DNA from: Vandiemenella viatica
Lineage: Eukaryota > Arthropoda > Insecta > Orthoptera > Morabidae
Direction of reading: 5' to 3'
Assembly (NCBI GenBank): GCA_031002005.1
Contig: JARYHS010008074.1
Location: 182,366,494-182,430,493 of the forward strand
Length of the DNA: 64,000 nucleotides
In this document: positions 33,520 through 44,566 of the stretch, in pieces
Position numbering within the stretch: position 1 is the stretch's first letter
Layout: every line of letters starts with the position of its first letter
The notes under the pieces: generated by a model
Databases searched by the model: none
Told to the model about the DNA's origin: nothing
What the model saw: only the letters and a program-made list of their open reading frames with translations
Made by a program: the position numbers and the translations under genes

Positions 33520-35419
33520 TCTTATATATATATAAAAATAGACGTGTTTTATCCTATATTTCAGTTTTCAGCCACCACTACCTAGCACAGATCACTGATG
33601 TTTGTGGGTGGAAGTAGCATGCACAACGTTGGCCGAATGCCGATAGCTGTGGGGATGTGGGAGATATAATGATTAAAGTTGGTCAGTGCAGGGCGTTTTC
33701 ATATTTCGACCAAAAATTCGTATCTCCGTATACTTCTCTTTCCTGCCACAACTACATAACATAGACCTTTGGTGTTTGTGTTTGGTAGTAGAATCGTCTT
33801 TCCTGTCGTGCACTATGGTTGTTAGATGTCGGTAGCTATAGGGGTGTGGGAGATATGGTGGTTGAGAGTGGTTGACCTGTGGCAATTTCATACTACTGCC
33901 AAAGACAAAAGTGTCATGGTGTATCACTTTTCAGCGAAAACTATAGATCACAGATAACTGGCGTTTGTGTGTAGTAGTAGCACAGAGTCACCTTTCGATC
34001 ACAACAGCGGCCGAATTTCAAAAACTGTGGTACTGTGGTAGATATGGTGGTTGTAAGTGGCCGACCAAGGATATTTTCGTATTTCGACTGTCTCCGCATA
34101 TGTCACTTTTCTGCCACAACTACATAGCATAGAACATTGGTGTTTGTGTTTGGTATATAGAATCGTATCTTATGTAGTGCACTATGGTTGTTAGATGTCG
34201 GTAGCTATGGGGGTGTTTGAGAAATGGGGGTTGAAAGTGGTCGACCTGTGGCAATTTCATACTTCTGCCAAAGACAAAAGTGTCATGGTGTATCACTTTT
34301 CAGCGAAAACTACAGATCAGAGATAACTGGCGTTTGTGTGTAGTAGTAGCACAGAGTCACCTTTCGATCACAACAGCGGCCGAATTTCAGAAAACTGTGG
34401 TAGATATGGTGGTTGTAAGTGGCCGACCAAGGATATTTTCGTATTTCGACTGTCTCCGCATATGTCACTTTTCTGCCACAACTACATAGCATAGAGCATT
34501 GGAGTTTGTGTTTGGTAGTAGAATCGTATCTCATGTAGTGTACTATGGTTGTTAGATGTCGGTAGCTTTGGGGTGTGGGAGAAATGGGGGTTGAAAGTGG
34601 TCGACCTGTGGCAATTTCATACTTCTGCCAAAGACAAAATTGTCATGGTGTATCACTTTTCAGCGAAAACTACTGATCACAGAAAACTGCCGTTTGTGTG
34701 TAGTAGTAGCACAGAGTCACCTTTCGATCACAACAGCGGCCGAATTTCAGAAACTGTGATACTGTGGTAGATATGGTGGTTGTAAGTGGCCGACCAAGGA
34801 TATTTTCGTATTTCGACTGTCTCCGCATATGTCACTTTTCTGCCACAACTACATAGCATAGAGCATTGGTGTTTGTGTTTGGTAGTTGAATCGTAGATGA
34901 CAGATAACTGGCGTTTATGTGTAGTAGAAGCACAGAGTCACCTTTCGATTACAACAGTGGCCGAATTTCAGAAACTGTGGTACTGTGGTAGATATGGTGG
35001 TTGTAAGTGGGGGGATGAAAATGGTCGACCTGCAGCAATTACATATTTCTGCCAAAGACGCATGTGTCACGGTGTATCACTTATAAGTGAAAAGTATCAG
35101 TCGCAGATCACTGGCGTTTGTGTGTGGTAGTAACACAGAGTCTCCCATCGATCACAGCGTTGGCCGATATTCGGTAACTGTGGGAGTGTGTGAGATATGG
35201 TGTTTGAAATTGGTTGATCATGAATATTTTCGTATTTCATCCAAAGACTTGTGCGTATCCGTAAATTTTACTTTGCTGCCGGAACTAATCCCGCGGAAGA
35301 CTGGTATTTGTGTGTGGTAATAGTATCGAGTCTCCCATCGTGCACTATGGTGGTTAGATGTCTATAGCTGTCAATATGAATTCTTTACAATTACGAACGA
35401 AGTCGTGGGTACCAGCTAG
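33520..35419 (+). mobile_element. Helitron 2, 1.9 kb, satellite-filled
   Basis: It starts TCTTATATATATATAAAAATAGACG after AACAGCTAA and ends CGAAGTCGTGGGTACCAGCTAG before TAACAAATAAATTG. Copy A of the surrounding transposon has the empty site AACAGCTAATAATAAATAAATTG (18791-18813), so both ends are exact and no target bases were duplicated, as expected for a Helitron. The interior is an array of ~180-bp repeats; no Rep or helicase. Confidence 0.92.
33590..35350. repeat. Tandem array of ~180-bp monomers arranged as ~365-bp dimers
   Basis: The string GTAGTAGTAGCACAGAGTCA recurs at about 33971, 34340 and 34700, with shortened variants near 34921 and 35128. Each ~365-bp unit holds two related halves, both of the type TTTGTGT..GGTAGTAG, then TTAGATGTCGGTAGCT or GGCCGAATTTCAGAAAC, then GGTCGACC or GGCCGACC. 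Later units are truncated. Confidence 0.85.
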
Positions 35420-36699
35420 TAACAAATAAATTGTTTGTTCTCTTCTGGCATACACCGCATTTCAACCTGTCAATATTTCCATTAATATTGCAAAACCAAA
35501 CTAGATAGACACATCTAAACACAAGAAATGCATAGCGAACTACATTTCGGACAACAAAGTTTATTTCATAACGTTTAGTAGTTCGCACAGCACAAATTAT
35601 CACAATTAATTTCATCGTGCACTTTCAGTGTAAACTTAAACGTGAGTAATGAATGCAGAATACCATATTCACTGTGTCGCGATGTAAACATGACCCGCTT
35701 AAATTAAATTTCCAACATTTGTCTACAATAAGGCTAGCTTTTCTGGTGCAAAATTGTAACATATGCTAATTTTCTACACTACACCAACAAAAATTTGAGA
35801 ATGATATGATCCTATTGAGAGCAATGAATAAATTTATAGCGAAATGGCACTAAAGTTGCAGTTGCCTGTAAGATACTTCAAGAACGATAATTACAATGTG
35901 ACTTACTTATGAAACGCTATTCCAGGTTTTTTTCTTTCTCGTCTGTTTGTGCAACCATATGCAGTACAACTTTGCATTATATAACTCTTTAGAATATTAT
36001 AAAATGAAATATTCTCAGCAGCTGACACAGTGCAAACAGCCCAATGTTTTTGGTACTCCTACGATGTCCGCCGCGCAAGCGCAGTTTTTTCACGAGGTTT
36101 CACGGATTAGCGTATTTCGTCTCCATATATTCCCTTCCTCCATGCTTCGCACTAAACATACAACTACAACGTCTCTGACCATAGCCTTTAATGAAAGCAG
36201 TAAATAATGCAGAATGTCTCTGGCTATCGTTAATAATATTCTGTTTACTATGATACTATTCTGGATTCACTTTCGATATTTGTATAAAATGACGAATCTG
36301 CGAAGTTAAGTATCTGGGGTTTCGAGCAAAAAGTATATTCACTTCGCAGTTGAATCGAATGTGAATTTCCAGCATAATCTAGCGTTTTTCAGTAACCTAA
36401 TAATGCAATTTCTTAACCAAATTAATGAAGCTTGATATACATGAATCTTTTCAGACGAATGAAAATAGTGTACGTGCAAACAAACTTCAACCCACCAGCT
36501 TCTTGCTAGGGGACGGATGAATCTTGCTTGGTTTGCTTTAATTACGAAAAAAGTTGGTGCGAATTTTATGAAACATTGAGTAAATGTTTCTCATTGCGGG
36601 AATAAATAAGGGCACGGGTAAATCTTCGCTAACTATACCGGGCAACGCCGGGAACTCCGCTAGTATTCTTGATAAAGAGGAGAAGTAGTACAAGAAAGG

Positions 36700-37655
36700 A
36701 GAAAACTGGTGTCTATGCATATTACTACCAGAACTTGTATTCAATCACAATTAAATTCCCTTATCATTCTTCCTAATAAATGAAGGCTTTTGAAACAACT
36801 TCTACTATCTACCCAAAGTGTCCTGCTCAACTGTTTACTGTCGAAATGTTATTCTAAGGTATTTACACTTCACGTCTTCAACAAGTAATTCCTTCTACAC
36901 CCTAGAATCATAGATAGTCTTTACTTTTTTATCTGCATATGTAGAAAGCTGATACTTCTTAGCATTTATCTTCATTTTATGTGTGGTTAGTCAACTACTC
37001 TAGAAAATTCTTTACCTATTCAGGTCTGTCCAGTGATAATCCTATTAAGTAGCATACACAAACAGTATAACTTCTGACTGCAAGCCATTAATGAAAATAT
37101 TAACTAGAATAACTAACAACAATGATCCAATGTATGAGTGGAGACTTCACCAGAGTCAGCTGTCGAAACGTTGTGTTTCTACAACACCATCCGGCTGGAT
37201 ACCCGAGAGGATTTTATTGCAACAATGATCCATGTGGGCACTCCCATTTTAAAGTTCACCCAATTTCATAGTGCATATACTCTTATCTGATTACCTTTTA
37301 ATAATTCCTCCACCCAGAAAGTCACTTTTTATCCACATTAAAGGTTTTTATCTTAGTTACTACTGTTTTATGGATCTCTCTCTATATAAGTTTAGATTCC
37401 TAATCGGGGGGAGAGGGGGTGCATTAAGTTACTTCACCACTCTAGTGCAGGATGACCTTACTCTACACGATCGGGATTACTGTGTCTCCGTCACAGCCTC
37501 TATAACATCATGTACTTAGTGAATTTCCTCTGAAATGTCATTGTCAGTGTCAAAAATTAGGAATTTGTCATTTAATAATAAAACTGTGGCTGAAGAGGAG
37601 AGGAGGCATGAGAAGTTTTCTTTTAGTAGACACTTGGCTTCCCTTGTCCATCTCA
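36700..37655 (-). pseudogene. LINE remnant related to the 15.3-kb LINE
   Basis: Parallel words to 15960-16540 are seen in order: AAGGTATTTACACTTCACGTCTTCAACAAG, then TTAGCATTTATCTTCATTTT, then AATGATCCA...GGCACTCCCATTTT, then TTGGCTTCCCTTGTCCATCTCATC. It therefore covers the same RT region on the minus strand, but with many stops. A ~90-base insert (37130-37219) and a Helitron (from 37656) interrupt it. Confidence 0.65.
37130..37219. mobile_element. 90-bp retroposon-like insert with 13-bp target duplication
   Basis: Flanked by CAACAATGATCCA at 37117-37129 and 37220-37232. The insert contains GTCAGCTGTCGAAACG, then GTTGTGTTTCTACAAC (a small hairpin) and CATCCGGCTGGATACCC. Its family is unknown to me; the style recalls 3' ends of Penelope-type or retrozyme sequences. 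Also present in the second unit at about 53328-53417. Confidence 0.5.
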
Positions 37656-38240
37656 TCCCCTGATATAAAACGCTAAGTCTGGAGTCTGCGTATGTCGTCT
37701 ATACCTATTGGCTAAAGATTGGTCACGTGCCAGCCCTCACTCGCCAATCAACAGCCACCATATTACATTAATTCCATCATCTTGCTTTTGGTTTATTTAC
37801 AACTAGACACAGAAATTCATGTAAGCAGAAAGGGATTCAATATTTACGCTATTAAATCTGTATCAGTGATAAGGACTAGGTTAAACCTTAACCTAAGAAT
37901 TTTTTGGGCAGACAGTAAGAAACAATGAAGTTTATTAAAAACTCGGAGAAACGTAATACAAAATGTCAAATAAATAACAGTTATCCGTTTTTGAAATTAT
38001 AGTATCTGTCATCTAAAGTAAAATGATTTATTTATGCAAAATCCTAACCAAATACTCTGATAATCTAACGAGAGTAACATATTCGTATAACGAAAGATAT
38101 CATTAAAATGACTTATTTGTTTCTCCTTATAAACTTTTCCACAATAAATTCCTACTACCATTATATATGATACCCTTAGTTTGTGATACATGTGTTAGCT
38201 ATTAAATGAGATTTTAGTAGATTTAAATCATCAAGGATAG
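37656..38240 (+). mobile_element. Helitron family X, 5' part (copy 2)
   Basis: It begins TCCCCTGATATAAAACGC and is the reverse complement of 4202 down to about 3530. It is broken by the gypsy element and continues at 51265. Its 3' end is hidden in the second gap. Confidence 0.8.
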
Positions 38241-38803
38241 TGTCAGGGGCGTAAATGAATAATAAATAAATCATTGATTCAACGGAAATATGGCATAAGG
38301 CGTTGGCTGATGCGGGCTTGCATCACGACGCGGCTTGAGAAACCAGGTTGCTAGAATTGCTGATCGAGGATCGCTGACCGAGCGGGGCGACGCATGCAAG
38401 CAACGCCTGCAGGACAATGAGGGCAGCGAGGTTTCTTGAAGCTAATCGCTAGTTTCTAGTCACTTGAACTTGTTATTCGGGATTGACACATACGTCTCGG
38501 GCACGGCCACCGCCCCCGCGCTACGCCGCTATATTGCCAATACTTCCATTAGTCAGAAACAGCAGTAGTACCTGTCGCCTTGTGGACCGTACCTTCCGGG
38601 TGTAACTTACTTGTAGCTTCTACGAATAAATGCACAGTACATCTTATTCTTGTAGTAGCGCTAGGACCCTCTCTGCCGTCTAGGCAACCGGTGTCAGACC
38701 TGATTAATCAAGACAGCGGCCTGAGCAAGTAAATCCACTCTCACCACTCGCCTTCCTGACTACTGACGGGACCTGCACGTATACTGCAGAAACGTCCCGT
38801 ACA
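38241..38803 (+). repeat. 5' LTR of gypsy copy 1
   Basis: It runs from TGTCAGGGGCG to CGTCCCGTACA. By eye about 5% different from the 3' LTR (50695-51264) and about 1-2% from the 5' LTR of the second copy (54439-55010). It lacks a 10-base stretch (CACAGTACAT type) present in the other two. Confidence 0.9.
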
Positions 38804-38825
38804 GATTGGTGTCAGAGTGGCTTCG
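38804..38825 (+). promoter_or_regulatory. Gypsy primer-binding site region
   Basis: Directly after the LTR the sequence reads GATTGGTGTCAGAGTGGC. A tRNA primer site is expected here, and TGGTGTCAGAG is its probable core. I did not identify the tRNA with certainty. Confidence 0.5.
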
Positions 38826-39231
38826 AACCCGGGACTCTACGAGATTCGTACCAAGAATTGGAAGATACGATTCGACGTGCGGATTCGAGACGGGACAACT
38901 GCTGGAGCCAACGGAGGGTCGACGTCAAGGCATCACGACTTCATGGCTACCGACTTCGGAAAAGGCAGGAGGGCGGCAGCAGCGGCGGCGGCGTCGAAAC
39001 GGCGAGCAGCGGGCGGAACGACAGCAGCGCACGTAGCGGCCAGTGTTTGACAACGGGTGTCAGCGGCGAGGCAGTTGCAGTTCCAGTCTTTACATTCCGC
39101 TCCAGCCGGGTCAACGAAGCGGATCTCTGCGCGGGCTCAACGCGGTGTCGTGCTGGTAGCGGACTGTCCGGGGGAGCGAGCGGAGGCGGCAGTTAAAGCA
39201 GTTTGGTGAGTAAATTCCAACTCTATTTATT
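38826..39231 (+). other. Gypsy leader, GC-rich
   Basis: About 400 bases between primer site and Gag start, much richer in G and C (GGCAGCAGCGGCGGCGGCGTCG) than the surroundings. Several open frames overlap here in all registers; I regard them as composition effects. The second unit carries the same leader at 55030-55438. Confidence 0.5.
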
Positions 39232-40343
39232 ATGGCAAAGTCTCAGCAAACAGTCCAGGATGTTGTCACAGATTTGGCCGAGAGAGTGGCTAGTTTAGCA
39301 GCAGAAAAAGGTAATGGCAGTAAAGCTACGGACGCAAACGGGAAACGGAAAAAAGCAATGGTTGTAATGTTAAAGACGGGAAATGGAGTGGTAAATTGCA
39401 GTTCCTAGGTTCATTCTTGGGACAGGATGTGGTGTTTGGTGGTAGTCCTGTCGAAGATGTTCGAGAATTTATCTTAAGAATCGAAAATCTTCTAGATTTA
39501 TTACAGTTGTCACTAGAGGAGAGATTAAGAATCTTGAAGTGTCGTTTAAAGGGAGACGCGTTTCGACAGTTGTTGCACGATGAAGACTTTAAAAATTCTG
39601 AAAGTTTTGAAGGGTTGAAATACGAGCTGTTGAAACGATAGAAAGAGAAGTCCAGTGTACGTTCATACCGGGAAAGATTAAGAAATTTGAAGCAGTTACC
39701 AGCTGAATCAATAGGGAATTTCGCGGATCGAATAAAAGCTTTGAGTAGCCATTTATAGGAGTTAATGGGAGAAACCGTAGATGATACAGCTGTCAAGTAC
39801 CAAATTGATCAGTTAAACTTGGACACCTTGTTAAGCATCTTGTCAGATGAAATCGCTGAATATGTAACCTTGCAACGACCGCGAACTTTTGCTGATGGAA
39901 TAGAGATAGCGACGTTTTTCAACCAGGTAAAGAGCAGAACTGCCAGTGAAGGTAAGTGTAAAATTAAGCAGGTTTTTCATAATAAGAGAGTGATTAAGTG
40001 CTGGGAATGTAGTAGCTTGGGACATGTGCAGAGGGAGTGCTTCCGCAATCCAGCTCACAATTTCAGAGGGAGAGGTTCACATGGGAATAATGTAGGCAGA
40101 AGAAGTAATTTTAATGGGAATACTTGCTCTAACTGCAATGGGGAACCTATGCAAGTCAGTAATGGGGCTAGAAGAGGTAACAATGGTGCAGTAAGGGGGA
40201 ATTTTGGAAGACAAAATCAGGGTAATAGAAGGTCAAATAACTTAGAGCACCAGGGAAGTAATAGTAATTCTCAAGGGGGTAGTGAGACTGGGCCAGTACG
40301 AGTTGAGTGTTCATCAAGTGGGGATACTAGTGATTTAAACTAA
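39232..40343 (+). pseudogene. Gypsy gag (capsid and nucleocapsid), copy 1
   Basis: It starts at ATG 39232 (MAKSQQTVQDVV). A capsid-like region runs to about 39940 and a single CCHC zinc knuckle follows at 39999-40040 (CWECSSLGHVQREC), then a Gly/Asn/Arg-rich tail. Gag would form the particle and bind RNA. Breaks: a 1-base insertion near 39340 shifts the frame (absent in copy 2), amber codons at 39639 and 39756 (both shared with copy 2), and TAA after SSSGDTSDLN at 40341. Inactive as read. Confidence 0.88.
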
Positions 40344-40434
40344 CCATGGGTAGGCATAACCCCGACGAACTACCCAAGGTAATTAACGTTCCTGTGACTC
40401 ATAGCAGGACATTACGGGGGTAAGTAACACAGAA

Positions 40435-40908
40435 TTGGTCCTAATTACATCAATAAAAGGTAAGCCATGTTGTTTGTTAGTTGATTCTGGAGCTTCAGCG
40501 TCGTTGTTGTGTGTTGATATTTGTGGAAAGCAAGGTTTACGCTCCACAAATTGTAAGATTACAGGTATAGATGTAAGTTGTGAAATTCATGTGTTAGGGG
40601 TGAAAAAGTTAGATATTTGCATAGATGGAGGAATGTTTGACATGTTGGCATATGTTGTTCCTTTATTGAGTTTAGGATTGGACGGTATTGTCGGAATAGA
40701 ATTTTTGAGGAAAAATGCTGCAGTTATCGACCTTGCTAAGCATACGATTAGTCGACGACACCCATTTATGGGACACGTACTAATCCAGCTTCAAAGACCC
40801 TATGAGCACTCAAGGGATTCGATAGGCATATCTGAACCTGCTATTCGAATGTTAAGGTCAATTGCAAAGGCGGACACTGCGCAAATTATACCTCCAAATT
40901 CTGGCTAA
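40435..40908 (+). pseudogene. Gypsy protease region, copy 1
   Basis: The aspartic protease motif LLVDSGASASLL is at about 40467-40502, with LDGIVGIEFL near 40680 as the second conserved block. The frame ends at a TAA (40906-40908) that interrupts the link to RT; the same stop occurs in copy 2. It would process Gag and Pol polyproteins. Confidence 0.88.
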
Positions 40909-41007
40909 ATGATCCATGTTCCTGTGGTGAAATGCTTGGCAGTTGATCAAGAATCAGTAGTATTAGTCGAGCCTCCACAAGATGCAGAATTTTTATATAG
41001 ATGAAGA

Positions 41008-41982
41008 GTGTATATTGAAGGAAGTGTGTGTCATCTTAGAATAATAAATGGAGAAAAATTCGTGCCAGTAGTAGCGGACAATTTTAGCAATTGCAATGTG
41101 GAAATCTCGCGAGGGTGTAGTTTAGCCGTTTTGTCAGTACTTGACAGTACAGATGTCGAGGATAATAGTAATAACGGTATTGATGAATCATGTAATGGAA
41201 ATGTGAAGCAGATTATGTGGAATAATGTAGATGTTGATGTAGATTTTAGAGGTAAACTAGAACATTTGTCTGGGGAACAATGGGATAAATTGCAGAAGTT
41301 AATGGATGAGTATAAAATTTTGTTCGATACAAAGCGGGCCTTGCCGGCCACGGATCTGATCGAGCATACAATTGATACAGAGGATGCGAAGCCAATCAGG
41401 AAGAAGCCGTATCGAATTCCCGTACATCAGAGAGAGATAGTTGATGAGTTTATTAACAAACAACTAGAGGAAGGAGTGATTCGTAAATCTCAATCTGCTT
41501 GGGGGGCTCCCGTAATATTAATAAAGAAACGGTCTGAAGACGGGGAGACCAAGTATCGATTCTGTGTGGATTACAGGGGGTTGAATAGTGTCACAACACC
41601 AGACGTGTATCATCTACCGTCCATAGCAGAAACGGTGGATTATTTAGGGGGGTGCCAATTCTTTTCAACCTTGGATTTGTGGTCAGGGTATTATCAAGTC
41701 CCTGTTGCCGAAAAAGGTGTGCATAAAACCGCTTTCATTTTACCGAATGGCCTTTTTGAGTTCCGACGCTGTCCTTTCGGTCTACGCAACATGCCTAGTT
41801 TGTTCCAGTGTCTAATGGACACTTTATTACATGGTTTGAAGCCTCACGTGACACTGTTGTATCTCGATGACGTTTTACTGTTTTCTAGAACGTTCGAGGA
41901 GCATATCGAACATCTGAGGGAGGTTTTTGAGAGGTTGCGTAAGGCAAACCTGACGCTTTCTCTGAAAAATGGCATATTGTAA
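41008..41982 (+). pseudogene. Gypsy reverse transcriptase, copy 1
   Basis: 324 codons in one frame. RT blocks: RKKPYRIPVHQREIVDEFI, KYRFCVDYRGLNSVT, FFSTLDLWSGYYQVPV (first catalytic Asp), FRRCPFGLRNMPSLFQCLM and the catalytic LLYLDDVLLFSR (Asp codons at 41866-41871). An in-frame TGA just upstream (41002) separates it from protease, and a 1-base shift after SLKNGIL (near 41980) breaks it from the RT end and RNase H. Both are shared with copy 2. In copy 1 the RT core itself is intact. Confidence 0.9.
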
Positions 41983-42705
41983 AAAATGAGTCAGAATATC
42001 TTGGCCACGTCGTCTCACGGGATGGAATAAAGCCTCACCCGAGACTACTCGCGGCTGTGAAGGATTTCCCAAAACCTTCCAATGTTAAAGAGCTTCAATC
42101 ATTTCTAGGGCTGGCAACTATTATAAGTAGTTCATTAAAGATTATGCCCATAAGGCGAAACCTCTTACGGAGTTGCTGAGGAAGGGAGCAGAGTTCAAAC
42201 GGACACCCGAGTGTGCGCGAGCTATGAACGAGGTTAAAGAGCTGTTGATAACACTTCCCGTCCTTGCTTACCCCGACATGAAAAAAACCCTTTTATTTTG
42301 GCTGTGGACGCCTCAGGGGTAGCGCTAGGAGCAGTTCTATCGCAGGTACTTGATGTCTTGGAAAGACCGGTGTGTTATGCTTCGAGACAATTAAGTCCTG
42401 CAGAAAAAAATTATAGTACCACCGATCGAGAACTGGCCGGGGTTATCTGGGGGATCAAATTCTTCAGGTGTTATCTCCTAGGTTCGAAATTTGAACTAGT
42501 CACAGATCATGCTGCAATTAAGTACCTGTTGACAGTTAAAGATCCGTCGAACCGATTGACCCGGTTGGCTATCCTACTCTCGGAATACGAATACACTGTC
42601 CGTCTTAAGCCAGGAATTAGTAACGGCAACGCTGATAGCCTAAGTCGCATAGTGAGGGCGGTGACAGCTAAGGAAGCTTCCACTTTATCTCAGCTTCCTG
42701 TGTAG
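41983..42705 (+). pseudogene. Gypsy RT end and RNase H, copy 1
   Basis: After the frameshift, 41985-42300 continues RT connection sequence in other frames, with a 1-2 base insertion in the A/C run near 42287. From 42298 the RNase H domain reads AVDASGVALGAVLSQ (catalytic Asp), PVCYASRQLSPAEKNYSTTDRE and ELVTDHAAIKYLL. The copy 2 sequence at the A/C run is shorter, which suggests that part of the breakage could be sequencing error. Confidence 0.85.
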
Positions 42706-42753
42706 CAGTAGTGAGACCTCGAATGCGAAAAGTGGCGAAAAGACAAAAGATTT

Positions 42754-43658
42754 GTGTTGTGGGATGGATTGTTAAGGCGAGTAACGAGATATGGTGAGCG
42801 CGTAGTAGTACCTAAGTCATTACGTGAAACACTGATCAGTCTACATCATGACAGTGTCTATGCTGGACACATTGGTTGGAAAAGTGTAAATAGAACGGTT
42901 GCTAGAGGGTTTTGGTGGCCCGCGAGAAGACAAGATGTAAGACGGTATGTGCAGAAATGTATAATATGCAACGAACGCGCGGAAGTTCCGCAATCCAGGG
43001 AGAAATTGCAGTCTGTTCCTGAGGTAAGAACACCTTTCGAGAGATTTCATTTGGATTTAATGGGACCTTTAACCGAAGCAAGGAAGGTTATTCTTATATT
43101 CTAACAATGATTGATGCGTTTTCGAGATATTTGGTCATGATACCGCTCGAAAACCAACAGGCTGAAACGGTTGCAAATGCCTTTGTGGTTCACTGGGTAC
43201 TCCGCTTTGGTTGTTCATACACGCTCGTCTTTGACTGTGGAAAAAACTTCTTGTCGGAATTATTATCTCAAACGTGCAAACTTTTGGGAATAGAGAAGCT
43301 TAAAACCTCTCCGCACCACGCCATGGGCAATGGCGTCTGTGAACGCGTTCAAAAAACTATTATCAAGTCATTGAAATGTTATGTAAACAAGTCTCAGAGG
43401 AGCTGGGCAAAATTACTTCCATATATGGTCAGCGCATATGACGGGAGAGTGCGCAGTTCCACGGGGAAAACACCTTTTGAACTATTATACGGTAGGGAGA
43501 TGAACGCACCATTCACGATGTTTCCAGATCGGAAAGAAGTCAACAACCCAGAGGTAAGGAGCTTAGCTCATAAGTTAAAACGGATATGGATCAGTGTGCG
43601 TAAAAATAACTCTAAGGCTTTCGATGCCTACAAAAGGCAGCGTGACAAGAAAGTGTGA
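42754..43658 (+). pseudogene. Gypsy integrase, copy 1
   Basis: The zinc-binding HHCC region lies at about 42840-42985 (SLHHDSVYAGHIGWKS ... CIICNERAE). The core Asp residues are in FHLDLMGPL (43050) and FDCGKNFLSE (43235), and the Glu in GVCERVQKTI (43338), so the DDE triad is readable across two frames. A 1-base shift at about 43090, shared with copy 2, separates the zinc domain from the core. Integrase would join element DNA to the chromosome. Confidence 0.88.
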
Positions 43659-44566
43659 TCGCAGAACATAAGTGCCGGATCCCACGTTATATTGAATTTT
43701 CCATACAGGAAGCCAGGTAGCTGCTCTAGCCTCATGAGGTACTTAGTTGTACATCAGCTGTGAACCTAAAACTGCTGGTAAAAGGTAAGGAAATGATCAT
43801 GCATAAGAATCGGGTACGACCGTATGTGTGGCGCGAGAACGTGAGAGCGGGGGAGGAGAGGAGCGAGAGAGGCTCGAACCGAGCGCCGGAGGAAAGGAAG
43901 CAGCCGGCGCCCCCGCCACAAGCAGTGGATCCAAGCAGAGAGAATGGTAGGCATAATTACAACCTTAGAGGTAAGGCAGGTTGCAGCGGAGCCAGGACAG
44001 CGCGGCTGAGCCAGCGGCGAGTAATTCACAGAGTATTGGTAAGACCGGGGGAAAGAGGAGAAGTGTAAATAATAGTGGGTACAATCTTAGAAATAGGCGG
44101 TAAGGGTAGAATACTTTCGGGGGGAAAAGTAGAATTGCGTATTTTGTAGTTATATACTTTTCCAGGATTTTCATTGGTACTGTACTCTCCAGGAGTGAAC
44201 CAAGGACCCCAGGGTAGAGATCCAGCACAGACCCTGCTATAAGAATTCTTAGTTGGCGTTTCATTGTCTATGTATGTGACACGGATTCTTGCCGTAATTC
44301 ATCGGGTTGGAATTTGAGTGCCAGATGGACGAATCAAGTATTCGCTGACAGTAAACAATTCTTGCCGTCATGTTTCGATTGCAGCATTGTGTGAGTGCGG
44401 TGAGCCAAGTGGGAAGGCGACACAGCGCTGACGTTGTGGATTACGACAGACTGCAAGCAGCGACTGGAAGTGCAAAGACACTAAGTATTGCAACGCATGC
44501 ACTACAATTTAGTACAAGGGAATAATAAGGGTATAATAAAGATTATTAATTTTCGGGGATCCTATA
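43659..44566 (+). other. Gypsy integrase C-terminal tail and spacer to the mariner
   Basis: Around 43780-44068 a frame with MHKNRVRPYVWRE, then a highly charged Glu/Arg/Pro-rich stretch, looks like the end of Pol. The remaining ~500 bases to the mariner show no clear frame and may have been the region before env. Confidence 0.5.

Larger units (their letters stand above)
32255..36144. mobile_element. CATGGAGG family DNA transposon, copy B
   Basis: Same termini as copy A (CATGGAGGAAGGAATATATGGAGACGA, inverted at the right end). The 8-bp target duplication is CTTCGTAC (32247-32254) and CTTCGCAC (36145-36152), one mismatch. Its body matches 17802-19529, interrupted by a SINE (32508-32762) and a Helitron (33520-35419). 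No transposase. Confidence 0.85.
32042..36663 (+). mobile_element. Helitron 1 carrying nested insertions
   Basis: It starts TCTATATCTATAAAACG after host A and ends with the hairpin CCGGGCAACGCCGGG then AACTCCGCTAG before host T, a textbook Helitron 3' end. Internal text such as CGGAAACTACCGAACGGATTTCGATGG is typical of insect Helitrons. Most of its length is the transposon at 32255-36144; without it the element is about 0.73 kb and encodes nothing. Its 3' tail is repeated at 52791-52856. Confidence 0.75.

Noticed and set aside
33590..35350. CRISPR array
   Set aside because: The repeats are long tandem monomers without unique spacers, inside a eukaryotic Helitron.
37130..37219. Hammerhead ribozyme
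   Set aside because: Only a CGAAAC-like string is visible; the CTGANGA core and a cleavage triplet are not.
38806..39196. Overlapping Arg/Gly/Ser-rich frames in the gypsy leader (and 55013-55403)
   Set aside because: GC-rich composition opens several registers at once; no motif, and they precede the clear Gag start.
39326..39796. 156-codon minus-strand frame opposite gag (also 55450-56001)
   Set aside because: Antisense shadow; Ser/Asn-rich with no motif.
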